DNA of 64,000 nucleotides from Roseateles_C aquae (GCF_032337115.1 NZ_JAVXZY010000004.1:310001-374000), one strand, 5' to 3'; positions 1 to 10,058 are shown, numbered from the stretch's first letter. Translations and numbers: made by a program. The notes: generated by a model from the sequence alone, not told the origin.

Positions 1-1109
1 ACCGCACGGGTCGTGTTGTAGTGCTCTTCACCGATGACGTTCGGGTCGATCTGACGCGAGGTCGAGTCGAGCGGGTCAACGGCGGGGTAGATACCCAGCG
101 AAGCGATATCACGCGACAGCACGACGGTAGCGTCCAAGTGGGCGAAGGTCGTGGCAGGCGACGGGTCGGTCAAGTCATCGGCAGGCACGTAAACGGCCTG
201 GATGGAGGTGATCGAACCGATCTTGGTCGAGGTGATGCGCTCTTGCAGACGGCCCATTTCTTCGGCCAGCGTCGGCTGATAGCCCACGGCGGAAGGCATA
301 CGGCCCAGCAGAGCGGACACTTCGGTACCGGCCAGCGTGTAGCGGTAGATGTTGTCCACGAAGAACAGCACGTCCTTGCCTTCGTCACGGAAGGACTCGG
401 CGATGGTCAGACCGGTCAGGGCCACGCGCAGACGGTTGCCCGGAGGCTCGTTCATCTGACCGTAGACCATGGCGACCTTGGAGTCTTCGAGCTTCTCGAG
501 GTTCACGACGCCCGAATCGGCCATCTCATGATAGAAGTCGTTGCCCTCGCGGGTACGCTCGCCGACACCAGCGAACACCGACAGACCGCTGTGGGCCTTG
601 GCGATGTTGTTGATCAGCTCCATCATGTTCACGGTCTTGCCGACGCCGGCGCCACCGAACAGACCGACCTTGCCGCCCTTCGCGAACGGGCAGATCAAGT
701 CAATCACCTTGATGCCGGTTTCCAGCAGCTCTTGCGACGGGCTCAGCTCGTCGTAGGCCGGGGCAGCGCGGTGGATCGAAGCGGTTTGCGCTTGATCGAC
801 CGGACCGCGTTCGTCGATGGGCGTGCCCAGCACGTCCATGATGCGACCCAGCGTGGCCTTGCCGACCGGCACCTTGATGTTGTCGCCGGTGTTGTAGACC
901 TGCGAGCCGCGACGCAGACCGTCGGACGAGCCCAGAGCAATCGTACGCACCACGCCGTCGCCCAGCTGTTGCTGAACTTCCAGCGTCAGGGCCGAGCCTT
1001 CCATCTTCAGCGCGTCGTAGATCTTCGGCATCTGGTCACGCGGGAACTCCACGTCCACCACGGCGCCGATGCACTGAACGATCTTGCCCACTTGTTGAGT
1101 GTTAGCCAT
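1..1109 (-). CDS. atpD: ATP synthase F1 subunit beta (3'-truncated by window edge)
   Basis: Catalytic beta subunit of the F1 sector, which makes ATP at the cytoplasmic face of the membrane. The translation begins MANTQQVGKIVQCIGAVVDV and carries the Walker A loop GGAGVGKT and the GERTREG motif. The start is the ATG at 1107-1109, preceded by GAAGGAACG. About 369 codons are present. The family is usually about 465-475 residues, so roughly the last hundred lie outside the window. It is the last visible gene of the minus-strand atp operon, 45 bp downstream of atpG; atpC would be expected next. Confidence 0.98.
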   Translation of the reverse strand, partial: MANTQQVGKIVQCIGAVVDVEFPRDQMPKIYDALKMEGSALTLEVQQQLGDGVVRTIALGSSDGLRRGSQVYNTGDNIKVPVGKATLGRIMDVLGTPIDERGPVDQAQTASIHRAAPAYDELSPSQELLETGIKVIDLICPFAKGGKVGLFGGAGVGKTVNMMELINNIAKAHSGLSVFAGVGERTREGNDFYHEMADSGVVNLEKLEDSKVAMVYGQMNEPPGNRLRVALTGLTIAESFRDEGKDVLFFVDNIYRYTLAGTEVSALLGRMPSAVGYQPTLAEEMGRLQERITSTKIGSITSIQAVYVPADDLTDPSPATTFAHLDATVVLSRDIASLGIYPAVDPLDSTSRQIDPNVIGEEHYNTTRA

Positions 1110-1154
1110 TTTTTCGTTCCTTCAATTCCAAAACTTGGTTCGCGTTCGCTTTGA

Positions 1155-2027
1155 TCAGCCCACGGCGGCCGCGCCACTGACGATCTCGCTGAGCTCCTTC
1201 GTGATCGCGGCCTGGCGGGTCTTGTTGTAGACCAGCTTCAGCTCACCGATCAGGGTGCCGGCGTTGTCAGTAGCAGCCTTCATGGCCACCATGCGCGCCG
1301 ATTGCTCGGACGCCATGTTCTCGGCCACGGCCTGGTAAATCAGCGCTTCGGTGTAACGCACCAGCAGCTCATCGATCACCGTCGCAGCATCGGGTTCATA
1401 GATGTAGTCCCACGAATGCGTGCCACCGTTGGTCTTCATGCCTTCGGTCGACAGCGGCAGCAGCTGCTGGACGACCGGTTCCTGCTTCATCGTGTTGATG
1501 AAGCGGGTGTAGCAGAGATAGACGGCAGACAGTTCGCCAGCGGCGTACTTGTCCAGCAGCACCTTCACGGGGCCAATCAGCTTCTCGATATGCGGCTGGT
1601 CACCCAGCTGCGTTGCATGGGCAGCCACCTTGGCGCCAACGCGATTCATGAAGCTCAGACCCTTGTTGCCGATGGCAACGACCTCGGGCTTTTGGCCGGC
1701 GGCTTCCAGTTCCTTGAACTTGGCCGTCGTCGCGCGCAGCAGATTGGTGTTCAAACCGCCGCACAAGCCCTTGTCCGTCGTCACGACCACGAAACCAGCC
1801 GACTTCGCCTGTTCGTTCTCGATCAGGAAAGCGTGCTTGTACTCGGGGTTGGCCTGGGCAAGATTGGCGGCGATATTGCCGATCTTCTCGCTGTAGGGCC
1901 GAGCCGAGCGCATACGCTCTTGCGCCTTGCGCATCTTCGAAGCCGCGACCATTTCCATGGCCTTGGTGATCTTCTTGGTGTTTTCGACCGACTTGATCTT
2001 GCCGCGAATTTCCTTGCTTGATGCCAT
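1155..2027 (-). CDS. atpG: ATP synthase F1 subunit gamma
   Basis: Central stalk subunit that couples rotation of the c-ring to catalysis in F1. The 290-residue product starts MASSKEIRGKIKSVENTKKI and ends in the conserved C-terminal helix (NKTRQAAITKELSEIVSGA), both hallmarks of the gamma family. Full length for the family. It lies between atpA and atpD in the canonical order. The gap of about 150 bp to atpA is unusually wide for this operon and holds a dispersed repeat. Confidence 0.98.
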   Translation of the reverse strand: MASSKEIRGKIKSVENTKKITKAMEMVAASKMRKAQERMRSARPYSEKIGNIAANLAQANPEYKHAFLIENEQAKSAGFVVVTTDKGLCGGLNTNLLRATTAKFKELEAAGQKPEVVAIGNKGLSFMNRVGAKVAAHATQLGDQPHIEKLIGPVKVLLDKYAAGELSAVYLCYTRFINTMKQEPVVQQLLPLSTEGMKTNGGTHSWDYIYEPDAATVIDELLVRYTEALIYQAVAENMASEQSARMVAMKAATDNAGTLIGELKLVYNKTRQAAITKELSEIVSGAAAVG

Positions 2028-2100
2028 GAAATTTCCTTTCAGATCCCGCCGAGGCGCTTAGCAGCTGCGAGCAGCACGCACGCCGTCAAGCGGGCAGCGT

Positions 2101-2168
2101 GGATCCGGCTTGGCCGGGCCACTGCTGACGCCCACTTGAGGGGGTAGCGCGAAGCGCTTCGGGGGTGG
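2101..2168. repeat. Dispersed palindromic repeat between atpA and atpG
   Basis: A stretch containing the perfect palindrome CGAAGCGCTTCG next to G-runs, placed just after the atpA stop. It aligns with 46742-46808, which follows the glnK stop: both share a CCGG-rich left half, then TTGAGGGGG, a small hairpin and GGGGGTGG. I recall similar repeats as common in Comamonadaceae-type genomes. It may form a stem-loop in the operon mRNA. Confidence 0.6.
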
Positions 2169-2175
2169 TTCATGA

Positions 2176-3729
<1,554 letters not shown>

Positions 3730-3815
3730 TGCTTGCTCCCATCTGGCCTTTGCGTCTGTTACCAGAGCGCGGTCGACACAGGGATGAACGAAATAAGGTG
3801 TCTTCGCGCTTGCTC

Positions 3816-4349
3816 TTAGGCTGTGAGCGCCACTTTCATGCGTTCCAGGCGGGCCTTGACGGAGGTGTCCAGCACCTCGTCGCCAACCACCACACGGATA
3901 CCGCCAATCAGTGAAGGCTCCAGCTGCACATGGGCTTCGAGCTTGCGACCGAAGCGCTTTTCCAGCGCGGCCACCACATCGCTCAGCTGCGCTGCGTCGA
4001 TGGGGTAGGCACTGAAGATCTGCGCATCAGCCACGCCGGCTGCCGCGTTGGCCAGAACATGAAATTGTTCGACCACCTCAGGCAGCGCCGCCAGGCGCCC
4101 GTTCTCGATCACCGCGCGCAGGAAGTTCTGCAACTCGGCAGCCAGCTCTTGCTTGGCCGCCGCGGTGATGACCGCGAAGACCTGCTCGGAGCTAACCGTC
4201 GGGTTGTCAGCGAACTGACGCAGATCGGCATCCTGTGCGATCAGGGCCAGCGCGTCGAGCGCCGAACCCCAAGCCTTCACATCGTGCTTCTTGGCGACCT
4301 GATAGAGCGCTTCGGCGTAGGGGCGTGCAATGGTTGCGAGCTCAGCCAT
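3816..4349 (-). CDS. atpH: ATP synthase F1 subunit delta
   Basis: Peripheral stalk subunit linking F1 alpha to the Fo b subunits (OSCP family). The 177-residue product begins MAELATIARPYAEALYQVAKKHD and ends with the conserved IGGIRVVVGDEVLDTSVKAR region typical of delta. Full length. Its ATG (4347-4349) lies 2 bp after the atpF stop, suggesting translational coupling. Confidence 0.97.
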   Translation of the reverse strand: MAELATIARPYAEALYQVAKKHDVKAWGSALDALALIAQDADLRQFADNPTVSSEQVFAVITAAAKQELAAELQNFLRAVIENGRLAALPEVVEQFHVLANAAAGVADAQIFSAYPIDAAQLSDVVAALEKRFGRKLEAHVQLEPSLIGGIRVVVGDEVLDTSVKARLERMKVALTA

Positions 4350-4351
4350 GA

Positions 4352-4822
4352 TTACAGCTCCGTCTTCAGACGGCCCAGCAACTCGGCATGCACGCTGGCG
4401 TTGACCTCGCGCTGCAGAATTTGCTCGGCACCCTTGACGGCCAGCGCGGCGACTTGCTCGCGCAGGGCTTCGCGGGCCCGTGCAGCCTGCTGCTCGGCTT
4501 CCGCCTTGGCATCGGCCACGATCTTGGCGCCCACGTCTTCAGCACGCTTCTTGGCTTCGTCCACGATGGCAGCACCACGCTTTTCAGCGTCGGCCAACAG
4601 CTTGGCGGTCTCGTTGCGCGTCTGTGCCAGTTGCTCGTCGACCTTCTTGTTGGCGGTTGCCAACTCGGCCTTGGCCTTGTCCGCGGCGGCCAGGCCGTCA
4701 CGGATCTTTGCGGCACGCTCGTCCAAGGCCTTCGTAATCGGAGGCCAGACGAAGCGCATCGTGAACCACACCAGGATCGCGAAGACGATCGCCTGGAGGA
4801 ACAGTGTTGAGTTGATATTCAC
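4352..4822 (-). CDS. atpF: ATP synthase Fo subunit b
   Basis: Membrane-anchored peripheral stalk subunit. The 156-residue product has one N-terminal membrane helix (FLQAIVFAILVWFTMRFVWPP) followed by a long charged, Ala/Lys/Glu-rich coiled coil, as in all b subunits. Translation probably starts at a GTG (4820-4822) preceded by AAGGATC. It lies between atpE and atpH. Confidence 0.97.
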   Translation of the reverse strand: MNINSTLFLQAIVFAILVWFTMRFVWPPITKALDERAAKIRDGLAAADKAKAELATANKKVDEQLAQTRNETAKLLADAEKRGAAIVDEAKKRAEDVGAKIVADAKAEAEQQAARAREALREQVAALAVKGAEQILQREVNASVHAELLGRLKTEL

Positions 4823-4859
4823 GGCACGATCCTTTCAGTCGTGAAAGGTTCGGTGGGAA

Positions 4860-5129
4860 TTAGTGAGCGACGTTGGCGAGCAGGGTAGCTGCGAACGGGT
4901 TGGCGAAGGCGAACAGCAGAGCGATAGCCACACCGATCAGGAAAGCAGCGTCGATCAGACCAGCCAAGATGAACATCTTGGTTTGCAGTTCGTTCATCAG
5001 CTCAGGCTGGCGAGCCGAGGACTCCAGGAACTTGCCGCCCATCAGTGCGATACCGATGGAAGCGCCGATAGCGCCCAGACCAACGATGATGCCGCAAGCC
5101 AGTGCCACGAGGCCGAGGATGTTTTCCAT
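4860..5129 (-). CDS. atpE: ATP synthase Fo subunit c
   Basis: Proteolipid that forms the rotor ring. The 89-residue protein is a two-helix hairpin. The glycine-rich first helix (GIIVGLGAIGASIGIALMGG) and a polar loop (ARQPE) precede a second helix with Asp60 in GLIDAAFLIG, matching the proton-binding carboxylate of the family (Asp61 in E. coli). A GGAGC ribosome site precedes the ATG. Confidence 0.98.
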   Translation of the reverse strand: MENILGLVALACGIIVGLGAIGASIGIALMGGKFLESSARQPELMNELQTKMFILAGLIDAAFLIGVAIALLFAFANPFAATLLANVAH

Positions 5130-5188
5130 TTGAAGCTCCTAGAGAGATGAGAAAGAAAAAGGAAAGGGAAAGAGAGAAAAGCGTTCGA

Positions 5189-6067
5189 TCAGTGCGCGTC
5201 GTGCGCCTGGCCGATGTAGATCAGCGTCAGCATCATGAAGATGAAGGCCTGCAGCGTGATCACCAGAATGTGGAACAGCGTCCACACAGTACCGGCAACG
5301 AGGTGGCCAAAAGCCAGTCCGATGCCAGAAGCCGACAGCGTGGCCGCGCCGCCCATCAGCGCGATCAGCATGAACACCAATTCGCCGGCAAACATATTGC
5401 CGAACAGCCGCATGCCATGAGAGACCGTCTTGGCGACGAACTCGATCATCTGCATCAGGAAGTTGAAGGGCCACAGCGCCCAGTGGTCGCCAAACGGGGC
5501 GGCGATCAGCTCATGGCTCCAGCCACCCAGACCCTTGATCTTGATGTTGTAGAAGAAGCACATCAGCAGCACGCTGGTCGAAAGGCCCAGCGTGGTGGAC
5601 AGGTCGGCTGTCGGCACCACACGCAGATAGGCGTGGTGAGGGTCATGGCCGATCGAAGCGTTGTAGTCGCCCCAGAGCTTGGGCAGCAGATCGACCGGCA
5701 GCATGTCCATGCCGTTCATCAGGAAGATCCAGACAAACACGGTCAGCGCCAGCGGCGAGACCAGCTTGCGGCTCTTCTCGTTGTGGATCACGCCCTTGGC
5801 CTGGTTCTCGACCATTTCCGAGAGGATTTCCACCGCAGCCTGGAAGCGACCCGGCACGCCGGACGTCGCCTTGCGGGCGGCACGCCACAGGATGAAGCAG
5901 CCCAGAGCACCCAGAATCACCGAGTAGATCAGCGAATCGAAGTTGAACAGGCTGAAGTCGACGATGTTCGTCTGCTTGACGTTCTCGAACGAGAAGTTCT
6001 TCTGGAAGTGTTGCAGGTGGTGAGTGATGTACTCACCAGCACTGGGCGCGTGACCTTCTGCTGCCAT
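5189..6067 (-). CDS. atpB: ATP synthase Fo subunit a
   Basis: Integral membrane stator subunit carrying the proton half-channels. The 292-residue product contains the conserved SHGMRLFGNMFAGE segment with the essential arginine region, and ends with a hydrophobic helix plus YIGQAH, both typical of subunit a. The ATG lies 2 bp from the atpI stop, consistent with coupling. Confidence 0.98.
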   Translation of the reverse strand: MAAEGHAPSAGEYITHHLQHFQKNFSFENVKQTNIVDFSLFNFDSLIYSVILGALGCFILWRAARKATSGVPGRFQAAVEILSEMVENQAKGVIHNEKSRKLVSPLALTVFVWIFLMNGMDMLPVDLLPKLWGDYNASIGHDPHHAYLRVVPTADLSTTLGLSTSVLLMCFFYNIKIKGLGGWSHELIAAPFGDHWALWPFNFLMQMIEFVAKTVSHGMRLFGNMFAGELVFMLIALMGGAATLSASGIGLAFGHLVAGTVWTLFHILVITLQAFIFMMLTLIYIGQAHDAH

Positions 6068-6069
6068 GT

Positions 6070-6600
6070 TCAGTTTCCGTCGCTAATGCTTTTGAATCGA
6101 CCCCGCCGAAGCAGGACCAGCCAATTAACTTTCAGGCACACGATCATGGTCGTCAGCAGTGCTGGCCAACTCAGATCGGGCACCCACTTGATCACCACCA
6201 GCAGGCTGGCGCTGACCAACACAATCTTGATCAATTCCCAGAACATCACCGACATCAGGGCAGCCCCGGCGTCCGTTGCCGGGCGTCGGGTGGTGCCCCA
6301 CGCCATCAGCGCATTGGGAAACACCACGGCGGCCGCGCCACACAGCGCCGACCACCATTTGCCGCTCCCCAGCGCCAACAGGCCCCAGAGTGCGACCATC
6401 GCCACACCGGCGAGGGCCTGGGCCACCACCACTCGCCAGGGCGAGATCGCGGGCTGCCTGGCCCTCAGCGCCTCTGCCTGCTCGCGCGACAGGGGCGTGA
6501 AGTCCTTGAAATCGTCTTCGCCGACCGCACTTGCGTCCCTGTCCTGTTCCCAGACCTGGGCTGCGGCCTTCTGTTCAGCACGCGGCAGGTTTGGGTTCAC
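6070..6600 (-). CDS. atpI: ATP synthase subunit I-like protein
   Basis: Small membrane protein encoded first in proteobacterial atp operons and associated with c-ring assembly. The frame has about four hydrophobic segments (for example VVVAQALAGVAMVALWGLLAL and IKIVLVSASLLVVIKWV) after a hydrophilic N-terminus. The frame could open at a TTG at 6628-6630, but a perfect TATAAT on the same strand (6633-6638) puts transcription start downstream of that codon. I therefore choose the GTG at 6598-6600, with GGAACCGAA just upstream, giving 176 residues. Confidence 0.8.
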   Translation of the reverse strand: MNPNLPRAEQKAAAQVWEQDRDASAVGEDDFKDFTPLSREQAEALRARQPAISPWRVVVAQALAGVAMVALWGLLALGSGKWWSALCGAAAVVFPNALMAWGTTRRPATDAGAALMSVMFWELIKIVLVSASLLVVIKWVPDLSWPALLTTMIVCLKVNWLVLLRRGRFKSISDGN

Positions 6601-6632
6601 TTCGGTTCCGGGGCAATCGGCAAAACCCAAAG

Positions 6633-6638
6633 ATTATA
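6633..6638 (-). promoter_or_regulatory. Probable -10 box of the atp operon promoter
   Basis: On the minus strand this hexamer reads TATAAT, a perfect sigma-70 -10 box, about 30 bp upstream of the chosen atpI start. No good -35 hexamer is seen at 16-18 bp spacing, so the promoter may rely on other contacts. Confidence 0.5.
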
Positions 6639-6851
6639 TGTGGTTTCCCCTTACATCCCGGTAACACAGCGACACGGGCGTGATTTCGGCCCGGCTTGAC
6701 AGCGGGTAGCAAGTGCCGCTAGCGGTACTTTTGGCACCCCGTGACAACGAGGCAAGCCCCATCACCAGCCGCATCACGGCGCTGTAGAGATCTAAGCAGC
6801 CTTGTTGCAGATCAAGCAGCCGCGGGCCGTGTTCAAGCGCTCAAGTTGCGA

Positions 6852-7775
6852 TCACAGCCGCGCCAGATGGCTCGGCAGCCCTGGCACCTCGACGCGCAGG
6901 CGCAGCACCGCACCGGCCAGCGGCTGCGCCGCCAACTCGTCGGCCGGCCGGCCATCGCTGGCGCTGGTGACGAACAGCGTGCGCAGATCAGCGCCGCCAA
7001 AGGCCGGCATCGTCGGGCAGCGCATCGGCAGCTCCACCTGGCGCAAGACCTGGCCCTCGGGCGACAGCCGCAGCAGACGCTGGCCCTCATACATCGCCAC
7101 CCAGTAGCAGCCCTCGATATCGACGGCAGCGCCGTCGGGGCGGCCGCCATAGCTGTTCAGATCCTGCCCCGGCTGGCGCGCTTCGAACTGCGCAAAGCAG
7201 CGCCGGTCGGATACCGCTCCGGCGACCGGGTCGAAATCGCAGACGTCGATGCGGTGGGCCTTGGTGTCGGCGCTGTAAAGCCGCCGGCCATCGGGGCTCC
7301 AGGCCAGGCCATTGCTGGTCGTGATGCCCTCCAGCATCGGCGTGAAGCTGCCGGCGGCGAGCCGGTACAGCGCCGAGGCCGGTCGGCGCGCATCGTCGAT
7401 GGTGCCGACCCAGAAGCGCCCCTGCGCATCAGCCTTGCCGTCGTTGAAACGCTGTGCCGCCGCGTCATAGGGCGGTGGCAGCAGCGGCTGCAGGCTGCCA
7501 TCAACGGTATCGAACTTGAACAAGCCATCGCGCTGCGCCAGCAACAACCCGCCCTCGGCCAGCGCCGCGATGCAGCCAGGCTCGCGCCCGACCGGCCACG
7601 CTTGCGGCGCCGCCTCGCCCTCGCGCCAGCGCAAGACCTGACCCCGGGCGATGTCGACGAAATAAAGGCAGTGTTCCAGCGGATGCCACAGCGGCGATTC
7701 ACCGAGCGCGGCGCGGTACTCGCCCAGCGCCTGCGGCTGGTATAGCGGTGGGTTCGGGGGGGCGGCACTGCTCAT
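6852..7775 (-). CDS. SMP-30/gluconolactonase/LRE family protein
   Basis: Predicted six-bladed beta-propeller lactonase of the SMP-30 family, which hydrolyses sugar lactones with a divalent metal. Family signatures seen are ALGESPLWHP near the N-terminus, RFNDGKADAQGRFWVGT mid-protein, the SNGLAWSPDGRRLY metal-site region and GGRPDGAAVDIEGCYWVA. Length of 307 residues fits. ATG at 7773-7775 is preferred over a GTG one codon earlier. The substrate cannot be told from sequence, and no sugar pathway genes are adjacent. Confidence 0.9.
   Translation of the reverse strand: MSSAAPPNPPLYQPQALGEYRAALGESPLWHPLEHCLYFVDIARGQVLRWREGEAAPQAWPVGREPGCIAALAEGGLLLAQRDGLFKFDTVDGSLQPLLPPPYDAAAQRFNDGKADAQGRFWVGTIDDARRPASALYRLAAGSFTPMLEGITTSNGLAWSPDGRRLYSADTKAHRIDVCDFDPVAGAVSDRRCFAQFEARQPGQDLNSYGGRPDGAAVDIEGCYWVAMYEGQRLLRLSPEGQVLRQVELPMRCPTMPAFGGADLRTLFVTSASDGRPADELAAQPLAGAVLRLRVEVPGLPSHLARL
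7631..7645 (-). repeat. GGGGTCAGGTCTTGC motif copy inside the SMP-30 gene
   Basis: Minus-strand reading GGGGTCAGGTCTTGC, identical to 14255-14269 (minus) and 24154-24168 (plus). Here it is coding (Gly-Gln-Val-Leu) and uses a TTG leucine codon where CTG dominates this DNA. Confidence 0.6.
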
Positions 7776-7847
7776 CACATCGATCTCGCTATGGCGGTCG
7801 GATATCGACCTCGGCCCTCGATGCTAAGCCCGTACCTCGCCGTAACC

Positions 7848-8345
7848 TCAGTCGAGTTCGACCTTCAGGTAATGCGCGCCCGGCAGTGGATTGAAGTAAA
7901 ACGGCGGCACCTCAACGAAGCCCAGGCTCTCGTAGAGGCCACGGGCGGCCTCCATATCGTCCAGCGTGTCCAGCAGCATCGCCGAATAGCCCGCCTGACT
8001 GGCCCGGTCCATCAAGGCCTGGGTGAGTTGCCGGCCCAGCCCGAAGCGGCGAAAAGCCGGCCGCACGAACAGACGCTTCATCTCGCAGGCATTCGGGTAG
8101 TCGGCATCAGGCAGATTGCGAAAGGCCCCGCAACCGGCCACCTGGCCATCGATACAGGCCAGCAGCATCAGCCCCTCGGGCTCGGCGTACTGGCCGGGCA
8201 GCGCGGCCAACTCCTGCTCGAAGCCCTGGAAGCCCAGGTCGAAACCAAGGCTTTGTGCGTACTCCAGCAGGATCTCACGCGTGGTCTGCCAGTCGGCGGG
8301 CGATGCGGGTGTGATCAGACTGATCGTCGGGCTGTTGCTGTCCAT
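7848..8345 (-). CDS. GNAT family N-acetyltransferase
   Basis: Acetyl-CoA-dependent acyltransferase of unknown substrate. The fold is indicated by the central strand CEMKRLFVRPAFRRFGLGRQL, which holds the R/Q-x-x-G-x-G/A acetyl-CoA loop, and the C-terminal ARGLYESLGF motif. 165 residues, normal for the family. It lies between the cytochrome b and SMP-30 genes on the same strand, with no clear functional link. Confidence 0.9.
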   Translation of the reverse strand: MDSNSPTISLITPASPADWQTTREILLEYAQSLGFDLGFQGFEQELAALPGQYAEPEGLMLLACIDGQVAGCGAFRNLPDADYPNACEMKRLFVRPAFRRFGLGRQLTQALMDRASQAGYSAMLLDTLDDMEAARGLYESLGFVEVPPFYFNPLPGAHYLKVELD

Positions 8346-8363
8346 CGTTCGACGTGAGTGTAC

Positions 8364-9050
8364 TCAGCCAGCCGCATTGACCAAGAGCCAGACGGCAGCC
8401 GCACAAGCTGCCGCCAGCGTCAGCGCGAACAAGCGGGTGGCCAGCGTGTCAGCACTGTGCTCCACAACTCGGGCCACCATCTTGTCGCCACTGATCATCG
8501 GCGCCAGCAGATTGCGCCGCTTGAAGCAGCGGTAGAACAGGATGGCCGCCACATGCACCGCCACCATGGCGATCAAGCCCCATTGGCCCAGGCCGGTGTG
8601 TTGACCGGTCCAGCGCTGGCTGGTGTCGCTGCTCACCCAGGCCACCAGCGGGCCGGTGGTATCGATCTCGTCGTCGGCAATCAGCCCCGAGCCCACCTGC
8701 AGCCCCAGCCAGGCCAGCATCAGCAGCACCGACAGCGCCCCCAGCGGGTTGTGACCGATCTCGAAGCAGTCCTCAGGCAGCGGGCGGCCACGCAGATAAC
8801 GCACAAACGCCGCCGGCGTGTAGAAAAACTGGCGAAAGCGCGACCAGTGGCCACCAACAATGCCCCACAGCAGCCGAAAGACCAGCAAGGCCGCGATCGC
8901 ATAGCCGCAGCGCAGATGCCAGGCCATCATCAAGCCGCCGATCTTGGCCGATACCACGGCGCCGAGCACCGCCAGCACCAGCGCCCAATGGAACAGCCGT
9001 GTCGGCAGGTCCCAGACGCGGATCTTGTTGACTTGATTGGCTTCGCTCAT
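8364..9050 (-). CDS. Cytochrome b561-family membrane protein
   Basis: Di-heme b-type membrane cytochrome of the Ni/Fe-hydrogenase cytochrome b / b561 type, probably passing electrons between the quinone pool and a c-type cytochrome. It begins VWDLPTRLFHW, the classic N-terminal signature with the first haem histidine, and shows four hydrophobic helices with further histidines (MMAWHLRCGY, GLIAMVAVHVAAILFYR). ATG at 9048-9050 is preferred (228 residues) over an upstream GTG. The divergent neighbour encodes a periplasmic cytochrome c, a likely partner. Confidence 0.9.
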   Translation of the reverse strand: MSEANQVNKIRVWDLPTRLFHWALVLAVLGAVVSAKIGGLMMAWHLRCGYAIAALLVFRLLWGIVGGHWSRFRQFFYTPAAFVRYLRGRPLPEDCFEIGHNPLGALSVLLMLAWLGLQVGSGLIADDEIDTTGPLVAWVSSDTSQRWTGQHTGLGQWGLIAMVAVHVAAILFYRCFKRRNLLAPMISGDKMVARVVEHSADTLATRLFALTLAAACAAAVWLLVNAAG

Positions 9051-9168
9051 CCCATGCAGCACTGTTTACGCGGCACACACGATACCCGAAGCGCGCCAGG
9101 CTTCTACACTCGCGCACCGGCACCCGTCCTCGGTAGCCGCCGGCCTTCAACCCCAAGGAACACCCCGC

Positions 9169-9633
9169 ATGAAGCAAGTCCTGCTGGCTCTCGCCGCCAC
9201 CGCTGCCCTGAGCTGTGCCCTGCCCGCTCACGCCCAATTCCAGAAGCCCGGCGACGCCATTGAATACCGCCAGTCCGGCTTCACCATCCTGGCCACGCAT
9301 TTCAAGCGCGTATCAATGATGGCTCAAGGCAAGACGCCCTTCGACGCCAAGCTGGCCGCCGAGAATACCGCCGTGATGATGGCGGTGGCCAAGCTGCCCT
9401 TCAGCGCCTTCCCCGAAGGCAGCACCACCGGCCACCCGACCGCCGCCCGCGCCGAGATCTGGAAGGAAGCCGACAAGTTCCGTGAAGCCTCGGAAAAGAT
9501 GATCAGCGAAGTCGCCAAGCTCGACGCCGCCGCCCGTGCCGGCAACCTGGACCAGATCAAGGCCGCTGTCGGCGGCGTGGGCCAGAGCTGCAAGGCCTGC
9601 CACGATAGCTACAAGGACAAGCACGAGCACTGA
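9169..9633 (+). CDS. Periplasmic cytochrome c (c'/c-556 type)
   Basis: Monohaem class II cytochrome c. The 154-residue precursor has a signal peptide (MKQVLLALAATAALSCALPAHA) and a C-terminal haem-binding motif C141-K-A-C144-H145, the placement typical of the four-helix cytochrome c'/c-556 family. The ATG at 9169 is supported by AAGGAA eight bases upstream; more upstream in-frame starts would disrupt the signal peptide. It is divergent from a cytochrome b561 gene, suggesting a shared electron-transfer role. Confidence 0.93.
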   Translation: MKQVLLALAATAALSCALPAHAQFQKPGDAIEYRQSGFTILATHFKRVSMMAQGKTPFDAKLAAENTAVMMAVAKLPFSAFPEGSTTGHPTAARAEIWKEADKFREASEKMISEVAKLDAAARAGNLDQIKAAVGGVGQSCKACHDSYKDKHEH

Positions 9634-9671
9634 AGCGCGCCACAGCCAGCCTCCGGAGCCTTAGCCTCCGG

Positions 9672-9713
9672 CTGGCTGGGCAAAGCCCAGCACGACGCGG
9701 CGCGCCATGGCGG
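9672..9713. repeat. 42-bp copy of the alaX 3' end (left copy)
   Basis: Matches 10062-10103 (inside the alaX 3' end) at 41 of 42 positions. It includes a perfect hairpin GCTGGGC-AAA-GCCCAGC. With the right copy it flanks the palindromic element at 9782-10058, so the alaX terminus appears partly duplicated here. Confidence 0.85.
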
Positions 9714-9733
9714 CACAGGAGTTTCTGGTGATC

Positions 9734-9760
9734 ACTCACATCGGCTGCGCCGATATGAGT
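9734..9760. repeat. 12-bp stem hairpin downstream of the cytochrome c gene
   Basis: ACTCACATCGGC and GCCGATATGAGT pair around a TGC loop with a single mismatch. There is no following T-run, so it is not a convincing intrinsic terminator. It lies in the scrambled alaX-like flank left of the large element. Confidence 0.5.
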
Positions 9761-9781
9761 GCTCCCCGAAGAAGTCCGCCC

Positions 9782-10058
9782 AGGGCAGCACTGAACCCGT
9801 CTCCGCGCGCCGCGTTTGCGAGAGAAGCGGCTGACTCGTAGGCGCAGTGCGAAGGTCGGGCTGGTAGCCCGACAGCCGAGCGCTGCAACGCCCGAGACGG
9901 CCGCTTATCTCGCAAACCCTTCAGGGGCGGGCCTTTGCGGGTGCTGGCCGGCGTTGCGACCCTTGCACAGGCCGCCAGCCTGTGCGGCGGCTCGCGCCTT
10001 GCCCAGCCTCCCGCAAAGCCCCCGCCGCGGCGTGCGGAGATGGGTTCAGTGTTGCCTC
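9782..10058. repeat. Nested inverted-repeat element (MITE-like or structured RNA candidate)
   Basis: This non-coding block lies between the convergent cytochrome c and alaX genes. Outer arms 9782-9814 and 10026-10058 pair over about 32 bp. The three substitutions all become G-U pairs if the plus strand is RNA. Inside are two further hairpins: 9814-9831 with 9900-9917 (17 of 18 pairs), capped by the perfect stem 9855-9862/9866-9873; and 9933-9941 with 10010-10018, capped by the perfect stem 9965-9972/9978-9985. The whole predicts a three-way junction. The right arm supplies the alaX stop codon. No protein is plausible here. Confidence 0.75.

Noticed and set aside
6697..6702. TTGACA on plus near 6697 as a -35 box.
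   Set aside because: No -10 at the right distance and no plus-strand gene follows.
9734..9760. Hairpin read as a terminator for the cytochrome c gene.
   Set aside because: No T-run and it lies in duplicated alaX-like flank; kept only as a repeat.
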